Shown: positions 43,830 to 51,940 of the stretch, one piece after another
How the letters are laid out: each line of letters opens with the position of its first letter
How positions within the stretch are numbered: the stretch's first letter is position 1
Assembly: GCA_035279905.1 (NCBI GenBank)
Contig: DATEGZ010000149.1
Location: 37,495-101,494, forward strand
Reading direction: 5' to 3'
DNA length: 64,000 nt
Source: DATEGZ01 sp035279905
Lineage (GTDB): Bacteria > Acidobacteriota > Vicinamibacteria > Vicinamibacterales > SCN-69-37
Notes under the pieces: model-generated
What the model saw: only the letters and a program-made list of their open reading frames with translations
Told to the model about the DNA's origin: nothing
Databases searched by the model: none
Made by a program: the position numbers and the translations under genes

Positions 43830-46373
43830 ATGGCCAAGCGGAGATCTACCTCAAAGACGACGAAGTCAACTGGCAAGGCGCGCCGGAAGCGTGCGACGAA
43901 AGCGGCCCGAAAGAGCGCAGCCTCAGGCGTGACGGCTGCGGATCGCCGCGTCGCCGAGCGGCGTAGAGTTCGTGCCGAGCAGGTCAGTCGTCTGCGGAGC
44001 ATCCGTGGGCTCAGTGACGCTGCATTCGCAAAGATTTCGCAGGGCCGGCTCCGTCGCGCGGTCGCGCGCTTCGACTACTACGACTTGCCGCGCGCCAGAG
44101 AGGCGTTTCGCCTCTTGTCGCTGAAAGACGATCAGGGCGTCGTTCCCACGCTCGGACTGAACACCGCGCTTCGCCAGCTCGCGACGGCGCGTCGCGCTAT
44201 GACGGCGCGGCCCTCCGCCGCAGGTCTGCCAGCCGGCGGCGACGTCAAGCCTCGCGCGCTCGCTCCGCTGACGACCGGCGGCCTCTCGCCGGCGCACACC
44301 GGCTGGATCGCGCTCGGTCCCGGCAATATCGGCGGCCGGACTCGCGCGATCGTAGTGCATCCGACGTCGCAGTCCACGATGTGGGCGGCCAGCTCAGGCG
44401 GCGGAGTGTGGCGATCCGCCGATGCCGGAGCGTCGTGGCAGCCCGTGGACGATTTCATGGCGAACCTCGCCACGTGCTGCCTGGCAATGGATCCGACGAA
44501 CCCGGACATCATCTATGCCGGCACCGGCGAAGGATTCAGCAACGTCGACGCGATTCGTGGTGCGGGGATCTTCCGGACCATGGACGGGACGACGTGGCAG
44601 CAGCTGGCGGCAACCGCCGGGCAGGACTTTCAGTACGTGAACCGACTGGGCGTGTCGAAGGATGGAAAAGTGCTCCTTGCCGCGACGCCGGTTGGCATCT
44701 TCAGAAGTGCCGACGCCGCGCGAGCGACGTGGACGCGCGTCAGTGCGGAAGCGATGGCCGATGTCGATTGCCATCCGACGAATGCAGCTCGTGCAGTAGC
44801 TGGAGGCCTGCAGAACGGCACGGCGTACTTCTCGACCGATGGCGGCCAGACGTGGACACCGGCGACGCATCCGGGCAACTGGGCCGGCCGTGTCGAAGTC
44901 GCCTATGCGCTCAAGGATCCCAACATCGCGTACGCGTCGGTCGACGTGAATGGGGGCGAGATTTGGCGCTCGACCGACGGCGGCCAGACCTACGCGAAGC
45001 GGACCAGTACCACGACCGCTGGCCAACCGGCGAAATTCCTGGGCGATCAGGGATGGTACGCCAACGCGATCTGGGCCGGCGATCCGACGAATGAGAACTT
45101 CGTCGTGGTCGGCGGCCTCGATCTCTGGCGCAGTACGAATGGCGGAAACACGTTGACTGACATTTCGACCTGGTGGGATCCGCGATCGGCGCACGCCGAT
45201 CACCACTGCATCACCGGCCATCCAGGATTCAACGGGTCGTCCAACACGCGGGTGTTCTTCGGTAACGACGGCGGCATCTACACCGCGGCTGATGTGCGCA
45301 CCGTGGGGAACGACGCTCAACTTCCGCGCGTCGCCGGCTGGACCGAGCTCATCAACACGTACAGCGTGACGCAGTTCTATGGCGGCGCCGGGAATCCCAC
45401 GAGCGGGGTGATTGTCGGCGGGGCGCAGGACAACGGCACGGTATCGCGCCAGGCGACCGACACGAGTGAACAATGGCGCTCGTGGTTCGGCGGAGATGGC
45501 GGCTGGTGCGCCGCCGATCCGACCGACCCCAAGGTGTTCTACGGCGAGTACGTCTTCCTCAATATCCACAGAAACCTGGACGGCGCCACGACGGATGACA
45601 CGGAGGGCGATCGGTATATCAGCGGCCAGTTCTGGAACGATCCGGCGCGGAAGTGGGACTGGAAGCCGATGCCGTTTACGATCGGCGACGCGAAGAACCA
45701 GCAGGCCTTGTTCATCGCGCCGTTCATCCTCGATCCAAACGAGCCGAACCGATTGCTGGCCGGAGGCCTCTCACTCTGGCGGACGAACGACGCGAAGACG
45801 CCCAACACCCCGACGAGCGGCCCGTCGTGGACGGCGATCAAACCGAGCGCTGGGGCTCCCATCAGCGCGATTGCCGTGGCGAATGGCAAGAGTCAGATCA
45901 TCTGGGTCGGCCACAAGGACGGGCAGGTGTTCAGGACGACGAACGGTCTCGCGGCCTCGCCGGTCTGGCAGCGAGTCGATCGCACCGGCCCGAGTCCGCT
46001 CACGCCGGCCCGTTACTGCACGAACATCACGATCGATCCCAGGAACTCACAGGTGGTCTACGTGACATACGGCGGGTATGTCACCGGCAACGTGTGGAAA
46101 ACGACCGACGGCGGCGGAACGTGGACCGACATCAGCGGCACGCTCCCGCAAGCTCCGGCGCGGGCGCTCGCGGTGCATCCGCGCAAGAACGACTTCATCT
46201 ATCTCGGCACAGAGGTCGGCGTATTTGCCAGCGAGAACGCGGGAATGGCGTGGTCACCGACCAACGAAGGTCCGACGAACTGTTCCGTCGATGGGTTGTT
46301 CTGGATGAAGGAGACGCTTGTGTCAGTGACGCATGGACGCGGGATGTTCAAGATCGATCTGTCAGCGGTGTGA
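43830..46373 (+). CDS. BNR/sialidase-like beta-propeller protein with histone-like basic N-terminus
   Basis: The 847-aa protein opens with about 55 residues dominated by Lys, Arg, Ser, Thr and Ala (MAKRRSTSKTTKSTGKARRK), like histone H1 tails. From residue about 150, repeated propeller blades carry Asp-box motifs (S/TxDxGxxW): SADAGASWQPV, STDGGQTWTPA, STDGGQTYAKR, STNGGNTLTD and TTDGGGTWTDI. This is the fold of VPS10/xyloglucanase-type BNR proteins. Sialidase catalytic arginines are not evident, so a binding role is more likely. There is no signal peptide, unlike most relatives. GGTGAGG precedes the ATG. Confidence 0.8.
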   Translation: MAKRRSTSKTTKSTGKARRKRATKAARKSAASGVTAADRRVAERRRVRAEQVSRLRSIRGLSDAAFAKISQGRLRRAVARFDYYDLPRAREAFRLLSLKDDQGVVPTLGLNTALRQLATARRAMTARPSAAGLPAGGDVKPRALAPLTTGGLSPAHTGWIALGPGNIGGRTRAIVVHPTSQSTMWAASSGGGVWRSADAGASWQPVDDFMANLATCCLAMDPTNPDIIYAGTGEGFSNVDAIRGAGIFRTMDGTTWQQLAATAGQDFQYVNRLGVSKDGKVLLAATPVGIFRSADAARATWTRVSAEAMADVDCHPTNAARAVAGGLQNGTAYFSTDGGQTWTPATHPGNWAGRVEVAYALKDPNIAYASVDVNGGEIWRSTDGGQTYAKRTSTTTAGQPAKFLGDQGWYANAIWAGDPTNENFVVVGGLDLWRSTNGGNTLTDISTWWDPRSAHADHHCITGHPGFNGSSNTRVFFGNDGGIYTAADVRTVGNDAQLPRVAGWTELINTYSVTQFYGGAGNPTSGVIVGGAQDNGTVSRQATDTSEQWRSWFGGDGGWCAADPTDPKVFYGEYVFLNIHRNLDGATTDDTEGDRYISGQFWNDPARKWDWKPMPFTIGDAKNQQALFIAPFILDPNEPNRLLAGGLSLWRTNDAKTPNTPTSGPSWTAIKPSAGAPISAIAVANGKSQIIWVGHKDGQVFRTTNGLAASPVWQRVDRTGPSPLTPARYCTNITIDPRNSQVVYVTYGGYVTGNVWKTTDGGGTWTDISGTLPQAPARALAVHPRKNDFIYLGTEVGVFASENAGMAWSPTNEGPTNCSVDGLFWMKETLVSVTHGRGMFKIDLSAV

Positions 46374-46386
46374 CACCAATATTGAT

Positions 46387-46522
46387 CCGGGGGGCATTCG
46401 CCCCCGGACCCCCTTCACGCTCACTCGCACAACTCGCCTCCAGCGAAGAGCACGTAGGCAAGTTGTGCTCCGTTCGCGTGCGCGGCTTCGCTGCCGCTCG
46501 CCGCGTTGGCATTCGCCCCCGG
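46387..46522. repeat. Structured intergenic element with GGCATTCGCCCCCGG repeats
   Basis: CCGGGGG (46387-46393) pairs with CCCCCGG (46401-46407) around GCATTCG. The 15-mer GGCATTCGCCCCCGG at 46393-46407 recurs exactly at 46508-46522. Between them, CACAACTCGCCT (46428-46439) and AGGCAAGTTGTG (46456-46467) form an 11-of-12 inverted repeat. The element separates convergent genes. Confidence 0.8.
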
Positions 46523-46536
46523 TGTGCGCGGCCTAC

Positions 46537-47229
46537 CTACTCGAGTTGACTGCGCCACGTTCCGCGCGCGTGAGGCAGCGCCGTGGCGAGCGTCTTGAAC
46601 TCCTCCGCGGCAAAGTGCAGGGGCAATTCGAGGATGCGCACTGACCGCAAATGCGCGAGCGGCGCCAGGCTCCGATCGGCGACGCGGAAGCCGGACAGCG
46701 TCAGGCTCAAAAGCCCTCGAGCGCCGGCAAGCGGGGCGAGGGAAGGCACGCGGATGGGCCGATACATGCCGCCAGCAAGAAAGAGCACGCGTAGTCCGGC
46801 CAACCGCTCAACGGCCTGAATGGACGCGAGGCGTGGAACGTGCCACGCAGAAAAGAGCTCGAGATGTCTGAGCGTCTCGATCCCATCGAGTGACTTCAGT
46901 CTCGATCCAACGGAAATACTGAGAGTTCTCAGCCGCCGCAGCCCTGAGATCGCGCGCAAGTCGGACACTTTCAGATTCATGAGCTGGAGGTGCTCGAGTG
47001 AAGCGATACGTCCAACCACCCGCAGGCACTCGTCGTCGAAGCCGCTTGCGCCGAGCTGACGCAGGCGAACACGGTGCCGAAGGTCGAGAAGTCCCGCCGT
47101 TTTGTGGGAGACTCGCGCGCACTCGGCATCGGCAGGAAGATCACTGACCGACACCACCGGCGGCGGCAGCGCCTCCACGAGCTTTGCCGTCAGTGCATCT
47201 ACTTCCTGAATGCCAGTAGCGACTCGCAT
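46537..47229 (-). CDS. Leucine-rich-repeat protein
   Basis: The 230-aa protein has about six LRR units after residue 60: LEHLQLMNLKVSDLRAISG, LRRLRTLSISVGSRLKSLDG, LRHLELFSAWHVPRLASIQ, LAGLRVLFLAGGM, ARGLLSLTLSGFRVADRSL and LRSVRILELPLHFAAEE. No signal peptide is seen, so it is probably a cytoplasmic binding protein. The ATG at 47229 is 1 bp after the ADOP permease stop (47231), so it is the third gene of the DinB-ADOP-LRR unit. Partners are unknown. Confidence 0.75.
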   Translation of the reverse strand: MRVATGIQEVDALTAKLVEALPPPVVSVSDLPADAECARVSHKTAGLLDLRHRVRLRQLGASGFDDECLRVVGRIASLEHLQLMNLKVSDLRAISGLRRLRTLSISVGSRLKSLDGIETLRHLELFSAWHVPRLASIQAVERLAGLRVLFLAGGMYRPIRVPSLAPLAGARGLLSLTLSGFRVADRSLAPLAHLRSVRILELPLHFAAEEFKTLATALPHARGTWRSQLE

Positions 47230-47230
47230 G

Positions 47231-49708
47231 CTAAGTCTCGCGCCGCAAGGCGACGATCGGGTTCACTCTGGCCGCGCGCCGCGCCGGGATGTAGCTCGCC
47301 AGAAGTACAACGACCATGAGGATCGCCGGCACCGTGATGAACACTTGCGGATCAAGCGGTCTCACTCCGTAGAGCACGCTTGAAATCAGCGGAGCCATGA
47401 GGCCCGACAAGATCAGGCCGATCCCCACACCGACGGCGGCAAGGCCCGCACCACGGCTCACAATCATCTTCCCGATGGTCGAGGGCACGGCTCCCAGCGC
47501 CAGACGCACGCCGATCTCGTGCGCCCGTTGCCCCACCATGTAGGCCAACAGACCGTAAATGCCCACCGACGCCAACAGCAGCGCCACCACGGCAAAGACA
47601 CCCACCAACTCCGCGGAGAAGCGGCGCGACGCCAGAGAGCCCTCGATGACGTCATTCATCGTCCGGACATCGAACACCGGCAGATTGGGATCGACGGCCT
47701 GTATCTCACGACGGATCTGCGGCTCCAGGCTGGTGGCGGACAACGAGGTCCGGACCGTCACGCTCAACGACAACACCCTGGATCCTCGAAACTGGTAGAT
47801 CGGTCGGTAGACGTGGGGAGCTCCGGATTGGTCGAGGCCATCAGCGTTGATGTCCTTGATCACGCCAACCACGGTGCACCACGGCGGGGTGCTTGCGCCC
47901 CTCGTGCCCCGAATGCTCAAACGGCGGCCAATGGCATCGCGGTCCGGCCAGTAGGTACGAGCGGTGCTTTCATCGACGATGACCACCGCCGCTTTGGCGG
48001 TGTCATCGTCTTCCGTGAAGTACCGTCCGCGGACCAACGAGGCCTGTAGCACCGTGAAATACTCAGGAGTCACACTCGTGACTTCAGAGAACAGACCTTT
48101 GCCGGATTCTTCCGGATGGTCCTCGACGATGACGGGGCGTCGCCACGACAGGTGGGCGACTGGCAAGTCAGTGGTCAGGGAAGCGAGGTCAATTCCCGGC
48201 AACGAGCCCACGCGCCGCACCGCCTCCCGCACAAAGGCGTTGAAAGCTCCCGGCTTGGCGTAGGGATCCAGGTCGGGATTGTTGGGCACCGGCAGGTAGA
48301 CATTGGCCGCGACAATGCTTGATGGATTGAACCCGGGACTTTCCTGCAGCAGTCCCCAGAACGTGCGCAAGAGCAGGCCGGCTCCCACCATCAGCACGAC
48401 CGCCAGGGCTGTTTCTGAGGCAATCAGCAGACCGCGCAGCCTGTTGGTCTTGCCACTGGTGCCCGAGCCTCGCGCTCCTTCCCGAATGGCGACGGCAATT
48501 TCGTTTTTCGAGGATTGCAGGGCCGGAACCAATCCAAATCCGAGTCCGGCAAGCAGGGAAACCAGCAAGGCGAAAGAGAGCACCACCCAATCCACCTGCA
48601 CCTCGGCCAGCCGGGGAATCTGGACGGGTAGAAGTGGTAGCAAATGCAACGCGGTCGTTGCGGTCAGAACACCGATCGCGCCGGAGACCAACGAGAGAAT
48701 CACCGACTCGGTGAGCAGCTGACGAATCATCCGCGCACGGGTCGCCCCCAGCGCCAGGCGCACGGCCACCTCTCGTTGTCTTCCGGAAGCGCGAGCCAGC
48801 AGCAGATTCGCAACGTTGACCGAGGCGAGGAGAACGATCAGCACCACCGCGCCCATCAGCACCAACAACATGGGCCGGACATTGCCCACCAGCGACTCCC
48901 GCAACGGCTCCGCCTCAATCGACCAGCCTGACCCCGCCGGATAGTCGGCGTATTCCGCCCGCAGCTGGGAGGAGAGCGCGTCCAACCGGGATTGCGCCTG
49001 CTCGAGGCCGATTCCGGGCTTCAACAGTCCGATCACTCCGGGCAGGAACCGCAGGCTGCGATCCGGTTTCGGGAACGGATCCGCCCTGAATCCACAGGCC
49101 AGCCAGATTTCGACGTCCGTCGACACCGTGCTGCCCGGATGGCGGAATCCTGGCGGGAGCACGCCGACGATCGTGTAGGGATCGTTGTCGAGTTGTATCT
49201 TTCGCCCCAGCACCCCGGGATCTCTGCCAAACTCGCGAGCCCACAGACCGTCGCTGATGACTGCCGCTTCCGCAAAGCCCGGCGTGTCGTCGCCCGGGCC
49301 AAACACCCGTCCGATCTGCGCGGACGTGCCGAGCATGGAAAAATAGTTCGAGCTCACTTCCAGCAGCTCAAAACGCTGCGGATGCTCTCCGCCGGTCAAG
49401 TTTGTCGGGCCGCCCTGGGTGGCAACCACCTGGTCGAAGACACCCGCTCGTGTCCTGAGATCGTCCAGTTCGGGAACGGAGAGCCCGATATCCCGCGCGC
49501 CCACCCCACGATTGCTGGCGACGATCTTCACGAGACGCTCTGGATGCGAGAAGGGAAGCGCACGCAACAACACCGCGTTCACGACGCCAAACATCGCCGT
49601 GTTCGCGCCTACGCCCAACGCCAGGGACAGCACCGCGACGATCGCAAACCCCGGACTCTTCAAAAGCACTCGCAGTCCGTAGCGCAGATCCTGCAATAGC
49701 GTGCTCAT
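47231..49708 (-). CDS. ABC transporter permease, MacB/FtsX family (acidobacterial ADOP type)
   Basis: The 825-aa membrane protein has two MacB-periplasmic plus FtsX modules. It opens with MSTLLQDLRYGLRVLLKSPG and FAIVAVLSLALGVGANTAMF, the hallmark of the ADOP family. Spans in the first half include MLLVLMGAVVLIVLLASVN and those in the second include FAVVALLLASVGIYGLLAYMVG, followed by EIGVRLALGAVPSTIG and RRAARVNPIVALRRE. MacB-type proteins work as mechanotransmitters with an ATPase that is not encoded here. The start lies 14 bp after the DinB gene. Confidence 0.9.
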   Translation of the reverse strand: MSTLLQDLRYGLRVLLKSPGFAIVAVLSLALGVGANTAMFGVVNAVLLRALPFSHPERLVKIVASNRGVGARDIGLSVPELDDLRTRAGVFDQVVATQGGPTNLTGGEHPQRFELLEVSSNYFSMLGTSAQIGRVFGPGDDTPGFAEAAVISDGLWAREFGRDPGVLGRKIQLDNDPYTIVGVLPPGFRHPGSTVSTDVEIWLACGFRADPFPKPDRSLRFLPGVIGLLKPGIGLEQAQSRLDALSSQLRAEYADYPAGSGWSIEAEPLRESLVGNVRPMLLVLMGAVVLIVLLASVNVANLLLARASGRQREVAVRLALGATRARMIRQLLTESVILSLVSGAIGVLTATTALHLLPLLPVQIPRLAEVQVDWVVLSFALLVSLLAGLGFGLVPALQSSKNEIAVAIREGARGSGTSGKTNRLRGLLIASETALAVVLMVGAGLLLRTFWGLLQESPGFNPSSIVAANVYLPVPNNPDLDPYAKPGAFNAFVREAVRRVGSLPGIDLASLTTDLPVAHLSWRRPVIVEDHPEESGKGLFSEVTSVTPEYFTVLQASLVRGRYFTEDDDTAKAAVVIVDESTARTYWPDRDAIGRRLSIRGTRGASTPPWCTVVGVIKDINADGLDQSGAPHVYRPIYQFRGSRVLSLSVTVRTSLSATSLEPQIRREIQAVDPNLPVFDVRTMNDVIEGSLASRRFSAELVGVFAVVALLLASVGIYGLLAYMVGQRAHEIGVRLALGAVPSTIGKMIVSRGAGLAAVGVGIGLILSGLMAPLISSVLYGVRPLDPQVFITVPAILMVVVLLASYIPARRAARVNPIVALRRET

Positions 49709-49722
49709 CCCAGCGTCCCCTC

Positions 49723-50253
49723 TTACTTCGACCAGGGCGGTACGACACCGTTGATTCGTGCATAGGCGATCGACTGGCCGAGGTGCTCGTGCTGGTCCCC
49801 GAGAAGATAGCGGACGGCAGTTTCCTTGGTGAAATCTTTGCCGAACAGCTTCACCGGCGCCTTCAGGTCGGCGTCCGAGAGTCCCTCGATCGCTTTTTGC
49901 AGGTTGGCGTAGGAGGTCTTCAGCGCTTCCTGCATTTTTACCGGCTCGATGACCTGTGCTCCGCGCCCACCGCCCGGGCCGGCACCCGCGCCGGTCAGTG
50001 TTCCCACGAGGAGGCCGTTCTCCGTCACGATCAGGTTGAACACGTCGCCAACGGAACGCACACCCTCACCGGGCTTCCAGTCGTACTTTCCCCCCATGAC
50101 CCGCGCCAGGCCGACGAACTTGTCGGACAGCGTCCCTGCTTCCCTGGACAGGGCAGCTTGCGTAGTCTCTGCGCCCAGCGGGGCAAGAGGTAGCACCGCC
50201 GCCATCGCGACCGCCCATGCAATCGTCGTCGTCAGAATCGTGCTCATAGACAT
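49723..50253 (-). CDS. DinB-superfamily protein, exported
   Basis: The 176-aa protein has a signal peptide (IAWAVAMAAVLPLAPLGAET) and then a DinB-like four-helix bundle: FVGLARVMGGKYDWKPGEGVRSVGDVFNLIVTEN, AYANLQ-type third helix, and LLGDQHEHLGQSIAYARING with the C-terminal His pair that binds metal in the family. A metal-dependent, thiol-linked enzyme role is typical for the fold, but nothing specific can be stated. ATG at 50253 is preceded by GGGAGG; ATG 50247 is an alternative. The divergent LysR gene lies across an element shared with ridA. Confidence 0.8.
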   Translation of the reverse strand: MSMSTILTTTIAWAVAMAAVLPLAPLGAETTQAALSREAGTLSDKFVGLARVMGGKYDWKPGEGVRSVGDVFNLIVTENGLLVGTLTGAGAGPGGGRGAQVIEPVKMQEALKTSYANLQKAIEGLSDADLKAPVKLFGKDFTKETAVRYLLGDQHEHLGQSIAYARINGVVPPWSK

Positions 50254-50265
50254 CTCCTGTCCTCC

Positions 50266-50322
50266 CTTTATGACGAAGAATCGACAATTCCGCAGCTTCA
50301 TAATGATCACCATAATATTGAT
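50266..50322 (-). promoter_or_regulatory. Putative LysR operator/promoter, copy A (before the DinB gene)
   Basis: This ~57-bp segment matches 51753-51809 without gaps at about three-quarters of positions. Shared blocks include CTTTATGACG, GACAATTCC, CTTCAT, TCAC and ATATTGA. The core ATAATGATCACCATAAT is nearly palindromic. Both copies stand just upstream of minus-strand genes and contrast with the GC-rich surroundings. Confidence 0.7.
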
Positions 50323-50364
50323 TGCCGGGCACGATTCTGCTGCCCGGTGGAAGGAGGGGTTCCC

Positions 50365-51321
50365 GTGTTCGATGACTTGCGCGCCCTCGTCGAGTTTGCC
50401 CGGGCTGGTTCGATCGCCGGTGCAGCCGATCGTCTGTACCGGACACCATCCGCGGTCACGAGGCAGCTCCAACGGCTGGAGGCGGCATTGGGCGCGGAGT
50501 TGCTCGACCGTTCGGTCAAGCCGCCGCGCCTGAACTCGCTCGGCTCCAGAGTGCTCGAACACGCGCGCGATCTGTTGCAGCGGACGGAGGCGCTGAAATC
50601 CGTGACGTCGTGCGACGCTGAACCTCAGGGCCTCTTGCGCATCGGGCTCTCGCATCCGCTGGCCGAGGGGACGCTGATCGGCCCGATTCTGGCGCTGACT
50701 GAAAAGTACCCCAGGGTCCGACTGCGGCTGTTGAGCGAACTGACCGCTGAATTGTTTCGGCGGCTGCTCGCGGGCGAACTCGACGCTGCCATCGTGCTCT
50801 TACCCGAAGGTAGAACTGCGCCTCCGCCCCTTCTGACGAATGTCATCGCCAGCGACCGCATGGAGATCGTTCAGGGCGCCGCAGGCAACGTTGACGGTGA
50901 TTGGAAAAGTCTGGGCAGCGCGCCCTGGGTGCTCAATCCGCCCGGGTGCCCGCTTCGGGCGAGACTCATCGAACGGATGGAGCGTGACGGCTTCACCCCG
51001 ATGATTGCGGCCGAAGTCCACAACATGCACTTGCAGCTGGCGTTCGTGCAATCAGGATATGGCGTCGGGCTGCTGCCTGCTCGCTTTATCGTCAGGAATC
51101 AGTCGATCGACACCGTGAAAGTATTGCGTCCACCATCGTTCGAGTTGCGCCCGTCCATCGCGATCGTGCGGATTGGACAACTCGGCGCCCTGGAGAAGGC
51201 CGTCGGACTGTTGGAGCACGGCATTCGACAGTTGTTTGAGGCCGCCAACACAGGGAAGCCCGTAAGGAAGAGCCGCAGGAGTGTGCCCGCGAAGCGGCGG
51301 GCGGCGCGACGGCCCAGGTAG
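50365..51321 (+). CDS. LysR-family transcriptional regulator
   Basis: The 318-aa regulator has an N-terminal helix-turn-helix (FDDLRALVEFARAGSIAGAA, TPSAVTRQLQRLEAALG) and a periplasmic-binding-like effector domain (LLRIGLSHPLAEGTLIGPIL, RRLLAGELDAAIVLL, AFVQSGYGVGLLP). GTG at 50365 is chosen because GGAGGGG ends about 6 nt before it and the protein then starts as LysR proteins do; the GTG at 50347 precedes that site. The basic C-terminal tail (KSRRSVPAKRRAARRPR) is unusual. It is divergent from the DinB-ADOP-LRR unit and convergent with ridA; both carry the same upstream element. Confidence 0.9.
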   Translation: MFDDLRALVEFARAGSIAGAADRLYRTPSAVTRQLQRLEAALGAELLDRSVKPPRLNSLGSRVLEHARDLLQRTEALKSVTSCDAEPQGLLRIGLSHPLAEGTLIGPILALTEKYPRVRLRLLSELTAELFRRLLAGELDAAIVLLPEGRTAPPPLLTNVIASDRMEIVQGAAGNVDGDWKSLGSAPWVLNPPGCPLRARLIERMERDGFTPMIAAEVHNMHLQLAFVQSGYGVGLLPARFIVRNQSIDTVKVLRPPSFELRPSIAIVRIGQLGALEKAVGLLEHGIRQLFEAANTGKPVRKSRRSVPAKRRAARRPR

Positions 51322-51337
51322 TTCCCGGTGTGTTACC

Positions 51338-51718
51338 TCAAGCCTTGACGACGAGGTCGATCTCAACGCAGGCCCCAAGCGGCAGCGCGGCCACCCCGAT
51401 CGTCGTGCGGGCCGGAAAGGGCTGGCTGACATACTTTGCGTAGATGCCGTTCATCACAGCGAAGTCACTGATGTTCGTGAGAAACACACCGACGCGCACG
51501 ACATCGTCGAAACTCTTGCCGGCCGCCTTGAGAAGCGCCGACAGATTCTGGAAGATACGGTCCGTCTCGGCCGCAATTCCTCCCGCCACCACCTTGCCCG
51601 TCGTCGGATCCTGGCCGACCTGACCGCTGAAGTAGATGAAACCGCCTGCGTCAACGGCCTGGGAAAACGGGCCCACGGGCGGCGCGAGTTCCGGCGAACT
51701 GATTGCCGTCTTGCTCAT
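51338..51718 (-). CDS. RidA/YjgF family enamine/imine deaminase-like protein
   Basis: The 126-aa protein has the RidA fold. Its motifs are GPFSQAVDAGGFIYFSGQVGQDPTTG, ETDRIFQNLSALLKAAGKSFDDVVRV, YAKYVSQPFPARTTIGVAALP and the final GACVEIDLVVKA. The Arg in PARTTIGV matches the Arg that binds the carboxylate in true RidA, which hydrolyses 2-aminoacrylate-type enamines. It is convergent with LysR and divergent from phoD, and it has copy B of the shared upstream element. Confidence 0.9.
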   Translation of the reverse strand: MSKTAISSPELAPPVGPFSQAVDAGGFIYFSGQVGQDPTTGKVVAGGIAAETDRIFQNLSALLKAAGKSFDDVVRVGVFLTNISDFAVMNGIYAKYVSQPFPARTTIGVAALPLGACVEIDLVVKA

Positions 51719-51752
51719 GGAAAGCTCCTGTGTAAGAGGACAAACCCTTCGT

Positions 51753-51809
51753 CTTTATGACGGAGAACAGACAATTCCACCACTTCATTATTGTCACAAT
51801 GATATTGAC
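51753..51809 (-). promoter_or_regulatory. Putative LysR operator/promoter, copy B (before ridA)
   Basis: This is the ungapped counterpart of 50266-50322. The core ATTGTCACAAT (51790-51800) is a perfect palindrome with a single central base, nested in TCATT...AATGA, as expected for a dimeric regulator site. It ends 35 bp before the ridA ATG. Confidence 0.7.
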
Positions 51810-51925
51810 CGAAACGCACGACGCCTCTATCTGATCCGGGGGCGCGCCCGAATCGCTGGAAGCACTGTTCGTCCCGGCAGGGCATCGCCCTGTCACTGCG
51901 CCGCTAACCGGCGCGTGACCGTGGC

Positions 51926-51931
51926 TATCAT
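51926..51931 (+). promoter_or_regulatory. -10-like box of phoD
   Basis: TATCAT ends 9 nt before the phoD ATG, with no ribosome binding site between. The hairpin GCGCCG-CTAAC-CGGCGC (51898-51914) lies just upstream. Confidence 0.45.
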
Positions 51932-51940
51932 TTCACCTCG

